Shown: positions 52,951-64,000 of the stretch, piece by piece
How positions within the stretch are numbered: position 1 is the stretch's first letter
Layout: each line of letters begins with the position of its first letter
Assembly: GCA_004352715.1 (NCBI GenBank)
Contig: SCFE01000076.1
Location: 1,433,204-1,497,203 of the forward strand
DNA length: 64,000 nt
Source of the DNA: Hofstenia miamia
Taxonomy: Eukaryota; Xenacoelomorpha; Acoela
Direction of reading: 5' to 3'
Position numbers and translations under genes: made by a program
Notes under the pieces: generated by a model
Seen by the model: the letters and a program-made list of their open reading frames with translations, nothing else
Databases searched by the model: none
Told to the model about the DNA's origin: nothing

Positions 52951-55106
52951 TTAAGCTTGTGTTACTTGATTTATATTCAGATAATGAACGGTTGGAAGAC
53001 CTGGTGCAAATGTTGTCATTGTATGACGAATTATTTGACTATCCTCTCTTGGTGCAACCCTCAAACACATGTCCTCTTCTTTAATTACACAAAGTTTATT
53101 TTGATTTTTATTTCCATTCCATTTGTCCTGGCCTGCCATATCTGTGACTACCACAATCTTTGATTCTCCTTTGAGACCATGTAAGTGTCTGAGAGGATTG
53201 TGCAAAATAGCACGTATCTTCTTTCAAATACAGAATGCTAGTGAAAGAGCTGAAACTGCTCCTATTGCTGTGGTTATAAAAGGTAACAGAATTGAAATTT
53301 TCCACGGTGTAAATTCCTGTAGTTTGTTCGAGGAAATTATTTTTGCCTTAGCCAACTTGTCTCCCAATGGTTTGGCAATTTTCCTCCACTCTTCAATTGA
53401 ATCCAGGCTTAATCTATTGTTGGCTTTGAGATGTACTTGCACTTCCTGAATCAAATTTTGATGTGCTTGTGCCAACGACAGATATGGTTGCTCTTGCAAT
53501 GCCAGAAATGCGTCATAGATACCTCTTAATGGTCTGGATATGGTAACATCTATTCTTTTATATCCTTCCCGGCAGGTCATAAGATCGGGTTTTAGCATAA
53601 CACTCTTCCCTTCCAAAATTTGTCCACATCCAAGCCTTATAATACATGCTCTGCAAGCTGGAATTCTATTGGGCATATATTTCTTCTCAATAGAACTGTT
53701 CACGAGAAATTTTGTACTAATAGGAGAAAAGAAAAGCCAACGTCCATACCCTAGGTTCTTAGCATTTTCGGCCAGAATGTGAGATATAACTTTTGTCTTA
53801 CATAATTCAAAAATTTGCATTTCTATTCCAAAGAACAGAGAAACAAAACATGAACTGGCTTTATTCTGATAAGTTGGAAACCCACATTCACAGATTCTTA
53901 ATGATCCACCTTTGCAAAATTTCAAAGTCTCTGAATCTAATTTGGCAAACAGGGCATTATCTCGATTTACAGCTAAATATGGCGTCTCTAGTTCCCACGT
54001 GGTAAACAGGTTTCCATCAGATGATGCCATTGGAAGTGATGTTGCGTGATAGACATAAAACTGTTGACTCATTGAATTGAAAGGAATTCCCATCCGTACA
54101 TGAAGGCTGTAAGGTGTGACATACACAGCATTTACAAGCTTGGATTGGTAGTATGCTAGAATTTGTTTCGACAATAAAGTAGGAGATAACCAAGTTTCCT
54201 GCTGAAGCTCCTCTTGTGCTAAAACTGCGACTAGCTTTTTGAGATCTTTTGGAGAGACTAAACTAGGTGGCAGATACCCTTCTGTTAAAGATGGTATCAC
54301 TTGCAGTAAAAGGGCCGTGTAACTTTGAAGCCCTATCTTGAATGCTTTTAAACCCGCAAACTTCACACCTAAATGAGCTGTCCAGTTTGCCTGGTCCAGA
54401 AAAAGATTTACGAGTGCACAGTAAACTTTCTTTGGCATTTCCTCTTTTAATTCGTGTAAAGTGTCATCAATTTTTTTCTTTTCTTCCCACAATTTCTTTA
54501 ATTCTGTAGCTACCAACACAAACTTCTCATTCATTTGAGTAGTTAACATATTTATCTCTTTGGTATGTTTATTTGTGCCTTCTAATATCTCCTTTAATTT
54601 TTCTTTTAGATGTTCTATTTGTTCACACTTTCTTAGCCAGCATTTTATGGGTTCTGCAATCATAGCTCCTATCCCCACTGTACCCAAAATTCTGGCTAAT
54701 GCTAAGCCAATTGCTCTACGCCTTTGAGGACGATAGGGTTGAGTCTCTGCTTCTGGTAAACTTTCCGGTATTAACATTTTTGCTTCAAGTTTCATTTCGT
54801 CCAATTCTATTTCAATCTCCCTTCCTTCTTGATTGATGAGACAAGCAAGCCAGTTTACTACACTTTCACGTTCTGATTCTTCCTTCACACAGTTTTTCCC
54901 TCTCGAGTTATTTGATACCCAGGCATTTTTCTAACTAACTCTTGTGAAAAGTTCACTGTTGGAAAAGGTATTAAGAATTCGATCATTTTCCAATGTTCAG
55001 TTTGCATGACTTCGAATTGTCTATTAAACAAAATTCCATTCTCTATCTGTCCCACTGTCTGCCGCCATGTCAAACTGTAAAAGATGATTTTCGCGAGGTT
55101 AGACAT
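52951..55106 (-). pseudogene. env: Envelope (F-like/errantivirus type), copy 1, with frameshift and stop
   Basis: An endogenous envelope-like glycoprotein gene. The N-terminal part (55106-54885) is in one frame and the main part (54888-53224) in another, one base apart. The main ORF has a polybasic furin-type site (RPQRRR) near residue 55, followed by a glycine/alanine-rich hydrophobic fusion-peptide-like stretch. Then come a long charged coiled coil, a cysteine-rich distal domain, and a C-terminal membrane span of about 22 residues ending at the stop 53224-53226. This stop replaces a tryptophan codon retained in copy 2, so the cytoplasmic tail of about 90 codons (to 52951) is cut off. Architecture and motifs fit the Gypsy/baculovirus F-like class. 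The frameshift and stop make it non-functional as written. Confidence 0.82.
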
Positions 55107-55211
55107 CCTAAATTATAATATCATTGCGTTGTTTAGACGTCTTTCTTAATTAGTGCTCAAAACTGTACTCATTAGTAATTATTTTTAAAATTGTTTTATA
55201 CAATTCGCCTT

Positions 55212-56538
55212 TCATTTATATTTTTGTATGAACACACTCCATGCAGCAGTAATTTTTTCCCTCTTATTCTGCTCTACTTGATCCCAATTATCTACCGGAA
55301 AATCTGGGTGCTTGGTAGCAAATTGCATGAACTGAATCATCAACCTTTCCCGTTGGTCAAAACGACTCTTACTGCAGATTTCATCTGCTGGCATATTGTT
55401 TCCGCTTCTTTGCATTATCTCCTCTAGTTTACTAAAAACATGATGATTTTTCTGGCGGAATTGGAGTGTGATCTGAGCCAATTCATATGTGATCTGTGAA
55501 TCAAATCGGCTGTCATGTGGCTGCAATCCTTGTTCTTTTAATTCTTTACATCTATCTGGACACAATTGCTCCGCCAAAGTTGTTAGGGAATATGACGGAT
55601 TTTCGTGCACTGTGGCTTCTAATATCTTATTTTCTTTGATCTCTTGTGGACATTGTATTTTTAATAGGAACATGATCTTAGTTTCCAATCTGTATGTGAG
55701 ATCGTAAATAGGGATTCCTCATTTGTGTAAACCCAACATAGGACAATCTTGGGTACCATTAAATAACACGATCCCTTTTGCTTCCAACTGTTCTAGTTTT
55801 CTACAGACATTTTCAGGCCGATATGGCGAATTTAAGAATTCAGCTGGTGCATTGGTACCATTTAATAATGTTAATGCCGGATGTTCCTTTCCCACAAATT
55901 CCAGAAACTCCTGCATTCTTGTTATCTTTAGCCGTTCCTGCAATTGTGTCATCTTCCTGCAGTATAGGAGGTTATCAGTTATCCCAAATTTCTTTCTCGC
56001 TTTCCAGTATATTATTATACCCTCTAGATCGTGATGATGAATTGTCACCAAGGGATAGTGAACTGCCATAGATATTTAACAGACGTCTCACCATTGTACA
56101 GGGAACAATCTAGAGGGACCATCACAATTCTACTGCAGGTCGTGTTTACTTCTTCTATTTGCCTTCTAGCCACTTCTATCATGGGCAGAGGGATTTCTCA
56201 GGGTCTTATCAAGGCGCCAATGAATTCTAGATCTATTGCTACCAAGCGTTCATTTCCCCATGATCTGCTTTGAACTGCACATATATATTTAATTTAGCCT
56301 CAAATTCGAGGTACCAATGCTCAGTGTTAGGGGATGGTGCTGGAATCTCCCAAACCATATGGTTTTCACTTCCCTGAAATTCACAGCCACCCTCTTTGTT
56401 TATGATCATGTCCGCATCCAAGCTAGGCGATACTTCTGGTGCAGATTGTAGTTGTGGATAGAATAGCGTGATTGTCCTAACACGCCATTTGTTTCGATAT
56501 CTTTTCTTGGCAATTCTGCCTGGCATTACTAAATACAT
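55212..56538 (-). pseudogene. Retroelement ORF X, copy 2 (frameshifted)
   Basis: Homologous to 44042-45195, with its end preserved. It starts MPGRIAKKRYRNKWRV (after an upstream ATG) and the first frame ends at 56239. The middle (56240-56070) keeps the wording around the VPLDC segment in other frames. From 56069 the frame gives YPLVTIHHHDLEGIIIYW, FLEFVGKEHPALTLLN and VLFNGTQDCPMLGLHK. A stop (near 55719) interrupts it before ending DNWDQVEQNKREKI and the stop at 55212. The original ORF would be about 440 codons. It lies 105 bases upstream of env1. The function is unknown; the position is that of an accessory or structural gene. No homology is claimed. Confidence 0.6.
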
Positions 56539-57560
56539 TACTGTTTAAGTACTTAATTTGCATTCCTAAAAAAAACTTTTTATTTGATTAAAACCAATTT
56601 GCAAACTACTGTAATGAGTACAGCTTTGAAAATTCAATAATATAATTTTCATTTACTATGTTTCATGTGTCAGTAACAAAACCTCTATTTAATTCTTGTA
56701 ATCTAACTCTTTCTAAACATTCAAGTTCATGATAACACTACGTAATTTAGGTGTTTACTGATGAACCATTTCCACTGTAATAATAGTCTTACTGTATAAT
56801 GTATTAATTTTACTCCTCCATCACGTCTTAAATCTAAAGTTCCGCAATTTTGGTTCAATGTGGGGTCTGACTGTAGTCAGAAGTTACACTCACAGTTTAA
56901 ACACTTGTAATTAGCCATTACCGAAAAATTTGGCTATTTGAATTAATATTATCTCAGCTTCAACCCTACATTTGCTGATTACAAGTTTACGTGTTTGGGT
57001 CAGAGTCTAGTACTGTCATTCGCCCTATTTATTACTGTTTAACTACTAGTTTACATATCAATTGTGAAATACAGTATCATAATTGGTCTATGTCGTTCCC
57101 TAAATTCTACTATAACATTTAATGCAGTACGTCACTATTAATTCTAAAACAATCAGTTATTTCTTTATTACTAAATTTATCACTATAAATTGTTTGTGTT
57201 CTAGGGTGGTGATTATTGCCCTTCTTTGCAGCCAATGTTTTGTCTTTTTACTTCAGTGCTCAGCGTGCACACTCGCCATCCTGAATCTTTCCATTGGCTC
57301 TATATAAGAGCAAACTATCCATTCCTCCTTCCCTTGGTGGCTGTACGTCCGGGTATAGAAAAAGGTGGGGTGCATAAAAGTTCTCATGTCCTTTCCTAAA
57401 AACAATTACTACTTTTCATGCAGTTAAATTAATTACAACACCTAAAGAAAAACTACTAAAATTTTCTATGTTTATAAACTACAAAGGAAAACATAACTTA
57501 CAACACTTCTATTATTCATTCCCTAATATAATTTGTCTAATTATTCATGCGTGGTATATT
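56539..57560 (-). other. Spacer between pol and ORF X, copy 2
   Basis: Conserved with 45196-46290, with scattered substitutions and indels. It contains the broken ORF W at about 57180-57390, where the frame stops right after a conserved HAEH. Confidence 0.7.
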
Positions 57561-57568
57561 TTTGAACT

Positions 57569-60500
57569 TTACAACCAAGCCAACACGGGCCCAAAGCGAT
57601 TTGGAGCTTTTCTCTGGCGATGAGGATATGCATCCCTTTTAAATGCGCTTTCTGGAACTTCATCCTCTCTCCATACCCAAACTGGTTCTGGCTCCGGTGG
57701 TGTCACATTAATCAGTTCATGGTTGGGAATTTCCACTTGCTGACATAATGCCAATTCATCTTTGTCTTCTTCTTCACTGGGATTTTCTGTTTCCCATTCT
57801 TCCATCCTATCTTTTTCTATTTCTGATTCTTTATATGGCTTCAGCCTATTTATGCGAACAATTTGCCATTTCTTCTTGAGGTATTTGAGATGTTTTATCT
57901 GGATATTGACATCATTGATTACTTTTACGACCTCATATGGACCTGAGTACAGACTATGCAATTTCTTCACCATTCCTTTCTTAATTGCTGGGTGGTACAG
58001 TAGAACTTTATCGCCCACTGAGAACTCCTGGAAACGCACCTTTTTGTTATAGTAGTCACTCATCATTTCCTGTGTTTGTCCAGTGGCTTCTATCACTGCT
58101 TGCTGTAGGCAACTCAAATTCATCTGAAGATCTAAAATATATTGATGTATATTATCATAATGAGGTCTTTGTTCTTCTGGTTCTGGTAATAGCAGTTGCA
58201 CTGGAACCCGAGCTTTCCGACCAAACATAACTTGAAAGGGAGAGACTCCTGTTGACTGGTGTCTACTTAAGTTATATGCGAAGCAAGCCTATTCTATAAA
58301 CTGGTCCCAATCATTTTGGTCTTCGTCGATTTACTTGGAAATTATATCAATCAATGTTTTGTTCCATCATTCTGTTTGTCCATTTCCTTGAGGATGAAAT
58401 GCCGTTGTTTGTATTTTCTTAATATCTAAAACAAAACATAGTTGATGTATTAAATTACTCTCAAAATTCCTTCCTTGGTCTGTCAGAATATGATCGGGAA
58501 GACCAAACTGGGTAAATATTCTATTAACTAATACTTTGGTGGTCAATTCAGCAGTAGCGTCAATTAAAGGAAAAGCAAATGAAAATTTTGAAAATAGGTC
58601 CACCACAGTTAAAATCCACCTATTTCCAAATTCACTTTTAGGTAAAGGACCCATAAAATCCGCAGCGATTACTTTGAAAGGATAACCTACCTTAATGGAT
58701 TTCATTGGTGCCCTTACTGCTGGTACAGGAAATTTTCTTTTATTGCATCTTTCACAAGCATTTATATAAGATATCACATCATTTGCCATACCTGTCCAAA
58801 AATACAACTCTTTTATTTTTGTATTTGTTTTTGTTATTACCAAATGCCCTCTGGAAGGCGTTTTATGCACTGCCTCTAAACCTTAGATATAAATACCCTA
58901 GGAATGATTAATTTTAAAGGTTGTTTAGGTTCCCTAAGATATAATATTTGATTTTGTTCGTATAAGTATTCCCATCTTGACCAGTAATAAAGAGTCTCCT
59001 GTGGAACACCCTCCAAACTTTGTTTATCTGGTTTTATCAAGATCTTTTCAGAAATTAACTTTTTATATATTGGACCAATTATTACGTCTTGTTTCTGAGC
59101 TTGTATGAAATTTTCTTTCTCCTCACAACCCAATTTTATTGAAAATGTTAGTAAGTCCCTAGGGTCATCTACTCCTTCATCAGGCTCTCTAAGGATTACT
59201 GGATCCAATCTGCTTAATGCGTCAGCATTTTGATGCTTAGCTCCTGGTTTATGTACTATGTCAAAATCAAATTCTGCTAAAATGCGACCCACCGGTATAA
59301 TTGACCGCTGATTTCTTTAAAATTCTGCAGCCATTTTAAACTAGCGTGGTCTGTGATTACTGTAAACTTCCTACCATATAAATAATGTTTAAATTTTCAA
59401 ACTGCCCAGACAACTCCCAACAATTCTTTCTTTGTAGTGGCATAGTTTAATTCAGAACCTTGTAAAGCACAACTTGCATACACAACCACTGTTTTGCCAG
59501 TTTCATCTTGTTGTGCCAAAATTGCTCCCAACACTGTCCCACTTGCATTGGTCAACAGAATAAATTTCTTTGATAAATCGGGATAGTCTAAAATTGGCGC
59601 TGAAATGAGTTTTTGTTTCAAATTTTCAAAAGCCTCTTGTTGTTTCATATCCCAATTGAATGGAGCATTTTTCCGTAGTAATTTAGTTAGTGGGAAAGCT
59701 ATATTTGCATACCCTTCCACAAATCTTCTGTAATATCCAGTGAGACCTAAGAAACTGTGTAACTGAGTCAGATTTGTTGGTGGTTTGAGATGCTTTACTG
59801 CTTCAATTTTCTCCTCGTCACATTCTAGTCCCTTTTTGGAGATTTTGTGGCCCAAAAATTTGATTTCCTTCTGGAAGTATACACACTTCTTTGCACACAG
59901 TTTTGGACCAGCTTTCCTGAGTATGGTCACTACCTTTGGAAAGTTGTCTAGCGTCTGCCCAAAGGTTGTTCCAATAACTAAGATGTCATCCAGGTACACT
60001 AAACAAGCTGTGTAGAGTAGTCCATCTAAAATACAATCCATTAATTTTTGGAAACAACTTGGGGCCGAGGACAAACCAAAAGGCATTTTCACAAATTTGT
60101 AATGCCTGGTTAAGGCTGAAAAAGCCATCTTATGAATGTCACATTCTCTAATTTTCATTTGATGATACCCACTTACTAAGTCTAGTGTAATGAAAAACCA
60201 AGATCCTTGTATGGAGTCGAGAATATTTTCAATGTTCAGTAAAGGGTATGCACTCAAATCTTTTAGCTTCTTGTTTACTGTGCTTCTATAATCAACACAT
60301 AATCTTAATTTCCCGTTTTTTTTCGAACAAGTACGATTGGTGAATTCCACAAGGAGAAACTCTTTCTAATCACCCCTAATTTTAATAATGAATTTATTTG
60401 TTCATTAAGTTCATTTTGAAAAGCTAGAGGTACTCTGCATGGTCTGATATTTACTGCCTTTTCATCAATTGTGTTCAATTCCACTGGCAACATGTCACAA

Positions 60501-61201
60501 CTACCCAGTTCTTCGGAGCTCAACACAAAGATGTCTTCAAATTGTATGATTTGTTCCTTAAAAATCTGTTTTTCAGCTTCTAAAATTTCTACACCATCAA
60601 AGCCAATTTGTTTAAGAATTTCCGTCATTCTCTCTGGCTGTTGAACTTCTGGAACTTTTTTGTTGGACATCGAAGCCTTTGGTTTATCTAAATGCATTGA
60701 AAAATTTACAAAATCCTTAAGTTTATTTTGCTTTTGATTTGGATTAATAATTTCAATTTCGTCAGCCATATTATATTCAAAAGGATAACTATTAGATTCA
60801 TTTCAAAAGTAGACTCTATTTGTTGTGAAATCTACTGCCCCTTGGTATGCTTTTAACACGTCACACCCCAAAATTAAATTCTCTAAAAGTTCGCTCACCA
60901 CAAATACATTTGCAGTAATTTTGTCAGTGCATAATGCAATTTCAATTTTCGCCAGTCCTTTAATTTTAAGTGGTTCACCATTCGCAGCATAAACTGCTGT
61001 GAAATTATCCGAATTAATTTGATTTCCCAGCTTGTTAATAAAGTTTTCATTCACTAGGGAGATTGGACTACCAGTGTCAATTAAAATTTTAGTTTCACAA
61101 CCTTGAACATGCAGTTTAATATAAACTAAAGAATCACTGGTTCTATCCAAATTGTGTAAAAAAATTTTAGTAGAGCTGGCCGAGCTATGCTCAGCCTTCA
61201 T
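57569..61201 (-). pseudogene. pol: Ty3/gypsy pol, copy 2: PR, RT, RNase H, IN with lesions
   Basis: Starts at ATG 61199-61201, overlapping the gag stop. Protease: ILIDTGSPISLVNENF. RT/RNase H ORF 60350-59397 includes LRLCVDYRSTVNKKL, CLVYLDDILVIG and FILLTNASGTVL, where TNAS replaces TDAS and so removes an RNase H catalytic aspartate. The integrase has a complete HHCC finger (ISYINACERCNKRK), a core with IAADFMGPLP and HILTDQGRNFESN, and the TGA at 58367-58369 after GQTE. A C-terminal ORF (58228-57569) holds the GPY motif and an acidic proline-rich end. Further lesions: a TGA near 59397, frame changes near 60320 and 59290, and a stop before env-side sequence. Inactive. Confidence 0.92.
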
Positions 61202-61502
61202 TAGTTTAAATTTTGCTTACTGTTATTTGTTGGACATGCTCTTGATATGTGTCCTGATTGGTTGCATTTGTAACAAATCACATTTGACCAATCATAATTT
61301 TTCGGCTTGTTCATTTTATTTTGTGACTTCTCTACAGTCAGATGATCAACTTTTTCAATTAATGCTTTGAGTTGTCTCTCCAATCTCTCCCACGGATTAT
61401 GGTCTTCATTTGCCTTCAAAATTTGATGTACTTTGTTTATTTCATGTGGCCTTCCTTCAATATTAAGGGCGCTTTCAGAACTTATGGCTACTGACAATGC
61501 CT
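61201..61502 (-). pseudogene. gag: Gag, copy 2, N-terminally truncated
   Basis: Only the last 98 codons remain, including the basic/leucine helix and the knuckle CYKCNQSGHISRAC. At 61502 the frame joins LTR sequence directly: the N-terminal two thirds of gag and the leader (the equivalent of about 50332-51934) are deleted. The apparent methionine start is fortuitous. The TAATG overlap with pol is retained (61199-61203). Confidence 0.88.
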
Positions 61503-62500
61503 CTTCCTTGTAGTGTCGAATGTTAGTGATAGGTTTTAATTCAAAACTCTTGATAATTAATGTCTTTCAAACAAAACCGCCTTAGTTTTGTTGTACTTTC
61601 ATGTAACAGTTTTACTCTCTCAACTGTAAATTAAAAGCAAAACATAAGAAAACAATAACTTATTTATTTTACAAACAGGAGAATGTTTATACAAGTCACA
61701 GCAATAAACAAATTAAATAACTAAAGTCACCCATTATATTTAATACTAAATGAAACCTCTAATGTTAATAAATATGAGATCAATTTCAAAACCTTTACCT
61801 GACGAGTATCACCACTAAACGTTGAAATAACTTCTAATTTGATAAAGAGACCAAAAGATGTCTTTAGCTGAGTTTGTTTGTCTGAATTAGACTAGAAATC
61901 TTTGCGCGATTTTGCTCTACTTCTCAGAGTATCAGGCGGAGGTTGGTCCTTCTATGAAGTTTTGAAGGTTTTTATACCCTGTTCTACATCATTGTCCTCT
62001 GGTTTCGATGTTCATTTTTAGTTCCAAAATTAGCGTGACATTTTGGGCCAATTTTAGCGTTTAATGTCATGTCCATCATCCTCTCGTCATTTGGAGTAGA
62101 AACTCATTATTAGTTCCTTTGTCTTTTATGTTACCTTGTTAAGCACTTAAAGGGGTTTTCAAGCATTGCTTCCACAATGAGTAAGCTTTTCAAAACACCG
62201 CCAGGTACTTACAATTTCGGTAAATTTACAAACCACAAAAGAATTTCCAATTAGCTTTTGGTAAATTTCACAAGAAATTTAGTAAATTTCTTAATTTATG
62301 TCTTTCAAAATTAATTCTCAGAAAAATTTAAAATTATTCTAGGCAGTTCTTGAATTCAAGAAATTTTTAAAATTCCAATTTTACTACAGGTACTTTATAA
62401 CTACAGTCAATTTTTGGAGTTAATATTAAACTTAAGTGATACATTATATTATTATTTTAAAAAGTTCTATAAGATAAATACGAATAATAGTTGTCATGTA
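61503..62500 (-). repeat. LTR2 of the gypsy array
   Basis: Counterpart of 51935-52930 with the same TATA box (61969-61976), donor and AATAAA. Few differences, clustered near 61880-61900, 61990-62010 and the 62290-62500 end. Adjacent to env2 on the right and to truncated gag2 on the left. Confidence 0.75.
61969..61976 (-). promoter_or_regulatory. LTR2 TATA box
   Basis: Same GGGTATAAAAACC box as in LTR1. Confidence 0.6.
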
Positions 62501-62520
62501 TGATATTTTCATCTTTCTTT

Positions 62521-64000
62521 TTAAGCTTGTGTTACTTGATTTATATTCAGATAATGAACGGTTGGAAGACCTGGTGCAAATGTTGTCATTGTATGACGAA
62601 TTATTTGACTATCCTCTCTTGGTGCAACCCTCAAACACATGTCCTCTTCTTTAATTACACAAAGTTTATTTTGATTTTTATTTCCATTCCATTTGTCCTG
62701 GCCTGCCATATCTGTGACTACCACAATCTTTGATTCTCCTTTGAGACCATGTAAGTGTTTAAGAGGATTGTGCAAGATAGCATGTATCTTCTTCCAGATG
62801 CAGAATGCCAGTAAAAGAGCTGAAACTGCCCCTATTGCTGTGGTTATAAAAGGTAACAGAATCGAAATTTTCAATGGTGTAAATTCCTGTAGTTCATTTG
62901 AGGAAATTATTTTTGCCTTAGCCAATCTGTCTCCCAGTGGTTTGGCAATTTTCCTCCACTCTTTGATTGAATCCGGGCTTAATCTATTGTTGGCTTTGAG
63001 ATGTACTTGCACTTCCTGAATCAAATTTTGATGTGCTTGTGCTGACGACAGATATAGTTGCTCTTGCAATGCTGGAAATGCGTCATAGATGCCTCTTAAC
63101 GGTCTGGATATGGTAACATCTAATCTTTTATATCCTTCCCAGCATGTCATAAGATCTGGTTTTAGCGTAACACTCTTCTCTTCCAAAATTTGTCCACATC
63201 CCAGCCTTATAATACATGCTCTGCAAGCTGGAATTCTATTGGGCATATATTTCTTCTCAATAGAACTGTTCACGAGAAATTTTGTACTAATAGGAGAAAT
63301 GAAAAGCCAACGTCCATACCCTAGGTTCTTAGCATTTTCGGCCAGAATGTGAGATATAACTTTTGTCTTACATAATTCAAAAATTTGCATTTCTATTCCA
63401 AAGAACAGAGAAACTAAACATGAACTGGCTTTATTCTGATAAGTTGGAAATCCATAGTTAAAAAAATTTGCGTTTCTATTCCAAAGAACAGAGAAACTAA
63501 ACATGAGCTGGCTTTATTCCAATAAGTTGGAAACCCATGTTCACAGATTCTTAATGATCCACCTTTGCAAAATTTCAAAGTCTCTGAATCTAATTCAGCA
63601 AACATTGCATTATCTCTACTTATGGCTAAATATGGCGTCTCTAGTTCCCATGTGGTAAACAGCTTTCCATCAGGTGATGCCATTGGAAGTGATGTTGCAT
63701 GATAGACATAAATCTGTTGACTCATTGAGTTGAAAGAACTTCCCATTCAAACATGAAGGCTGTATGGTGTGACATACACAGCATTTACAAGTTTGGATTG
63801 ATAGTATGCTAGAATTCGTTTTGTTGATAAAGTAGGGGATAAATGAGTTTCTTGCTGAAGCTCTTTGTGAGCTAAGACTGCAACTAGCTTTTTGAGATCT
63901 TTTGGAGAGACTAAACTATGTCACAGATAACCTTCCATCAAAGACAGTATCACTTGCAGTAAAAGGGCCATGTAACTTCAGAGCCCTATCCTGAATGATT
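62521..64000 (-). pseudogene. env: Envelope, copy 2 (partial, continues beyond window)
   Basis: The C-terminal part of the same envelope. The frame 63504-62521 keeps the cysteine-rich region, the membrane span and a complete cytoplasmic tail of about 90 residues, with tryptophan where copy 1 has a stop. Near 63380-63530 a block of about 74 bases is present twice, which breaks the frame. The upstream frame (63746-63414) is interrupted again near 63750 and beyond. The cleavage site and fusion region lie outside the window. Confidence 0.8.

Larger units (their letters stand above)
44042..64000 (-). mobile_element. Tandem array of env-bearing Ty3/gypsy elements sharing LTRs
   Basis: Two head-to-tail units, read right to left. 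Corresponding points lie about 11.2 kb apart (gag-pol junctions at 50035 and 61201), but 9.6 kb at the env ends because the right unit lost 1.6 kb. The order is env2, LTR2, gag2, pol2, spacer, X2, env1, LTR1, leader, gag1, pol1, spacer, X1, gap. One complete provirus (LTR2 to LTR1) is therefore present, and its right and left neighbours share its LTRs. Protease, RT, RNase H and integrase order is Ty3/gypsy. The env type matches insect errantiviruses. All long ORFs carry lesions except gag1. Confidence 0.9.

Overview
The window is AT-rich animal DNA, most likely invertebrate and plausibly arthropod. It has GT-AG introns, (AT)n microsatellites, very low gene density, and transposon families that are common in arthropods: maT, Tc1, piggyBac, hAT, Ty1/copia, Ty3/gypsy with env, and several LINE-type reverse transcriptases. 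It is a draft assembly. There is one 1,000-N gap (43042-44041) and there are six single-N joins (4685, 4798, 11004, 11200, 13238, 28034), most of them flanked by sequence repeated from close by. The species assignment is inference only.

Layout. 1-540: LINE reverse transcriptase remnant. 2466-3800: a 29-bp minisatellite with higher-order structure. 4570-7281: three exons of an unidentified host gene encoding an acidic, charged protein. A maT (DD37D) mariner sits in one of its introns and a misassembled exon duplicate lies at its left end. 9360-15540: a decayed piggyBac-like element split by a transposon with about 400-bp inverted repeats and a perfect 8-bp target duplication. The right half of this locus is present twice. 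16075-16875: Tc1 remnant. 17180-19317: an RT-type element without its catalytic core. 19547-25138: a degenerate Ty1/copia element, with a Tc1/mariner-type insertion inside its 5' LTR. 25318-26425: scrambled LINE pieces. 27100-27662 and 35787-36966: two copies of one Tc1-like family in opposite orientation. 28192-29761: hAT-type element. 30.9-32.8 kb: a dense patch of small dispersed repeats.

Host genes. The clearest is a two-exon MFS transporter of the SLC18B1 type (33897-35623, intron 34306-34763, 422 codons). A single-exon gene at 41029-42231 encodes a secreted, heavily N-glycosylated 400-residue protein of unknown family. The acidic three-exon gene at 4.8-7.3 kb is incomplete.

Right-hand 20 kb. 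From the gap to the window end, read right to left on the minus strand, lies a head-to-tail array of env-bearing Ty3/gypsy elements: env2 (partial), LTR2, gag2 (truncated), pol2, spacer with small ORF W, ORF X2, env1, LTR1, leader, gag1, pol1, spacer with ORF W, ORF X1, gap. Neighbouring units share one LTR. Each LTR has a TATA box, a splice donor and a poly(A) signal in the expected order. The most unusual content is ORF X, a conserved open region of roughly 440 codons between pol and env that I do not recognise, together with a TAATG gag-stop/pol-start overlap and an in-frame TGA at the same integrase position in both diverged copies. Both copies carry frameshifts and stops and appear inactive.
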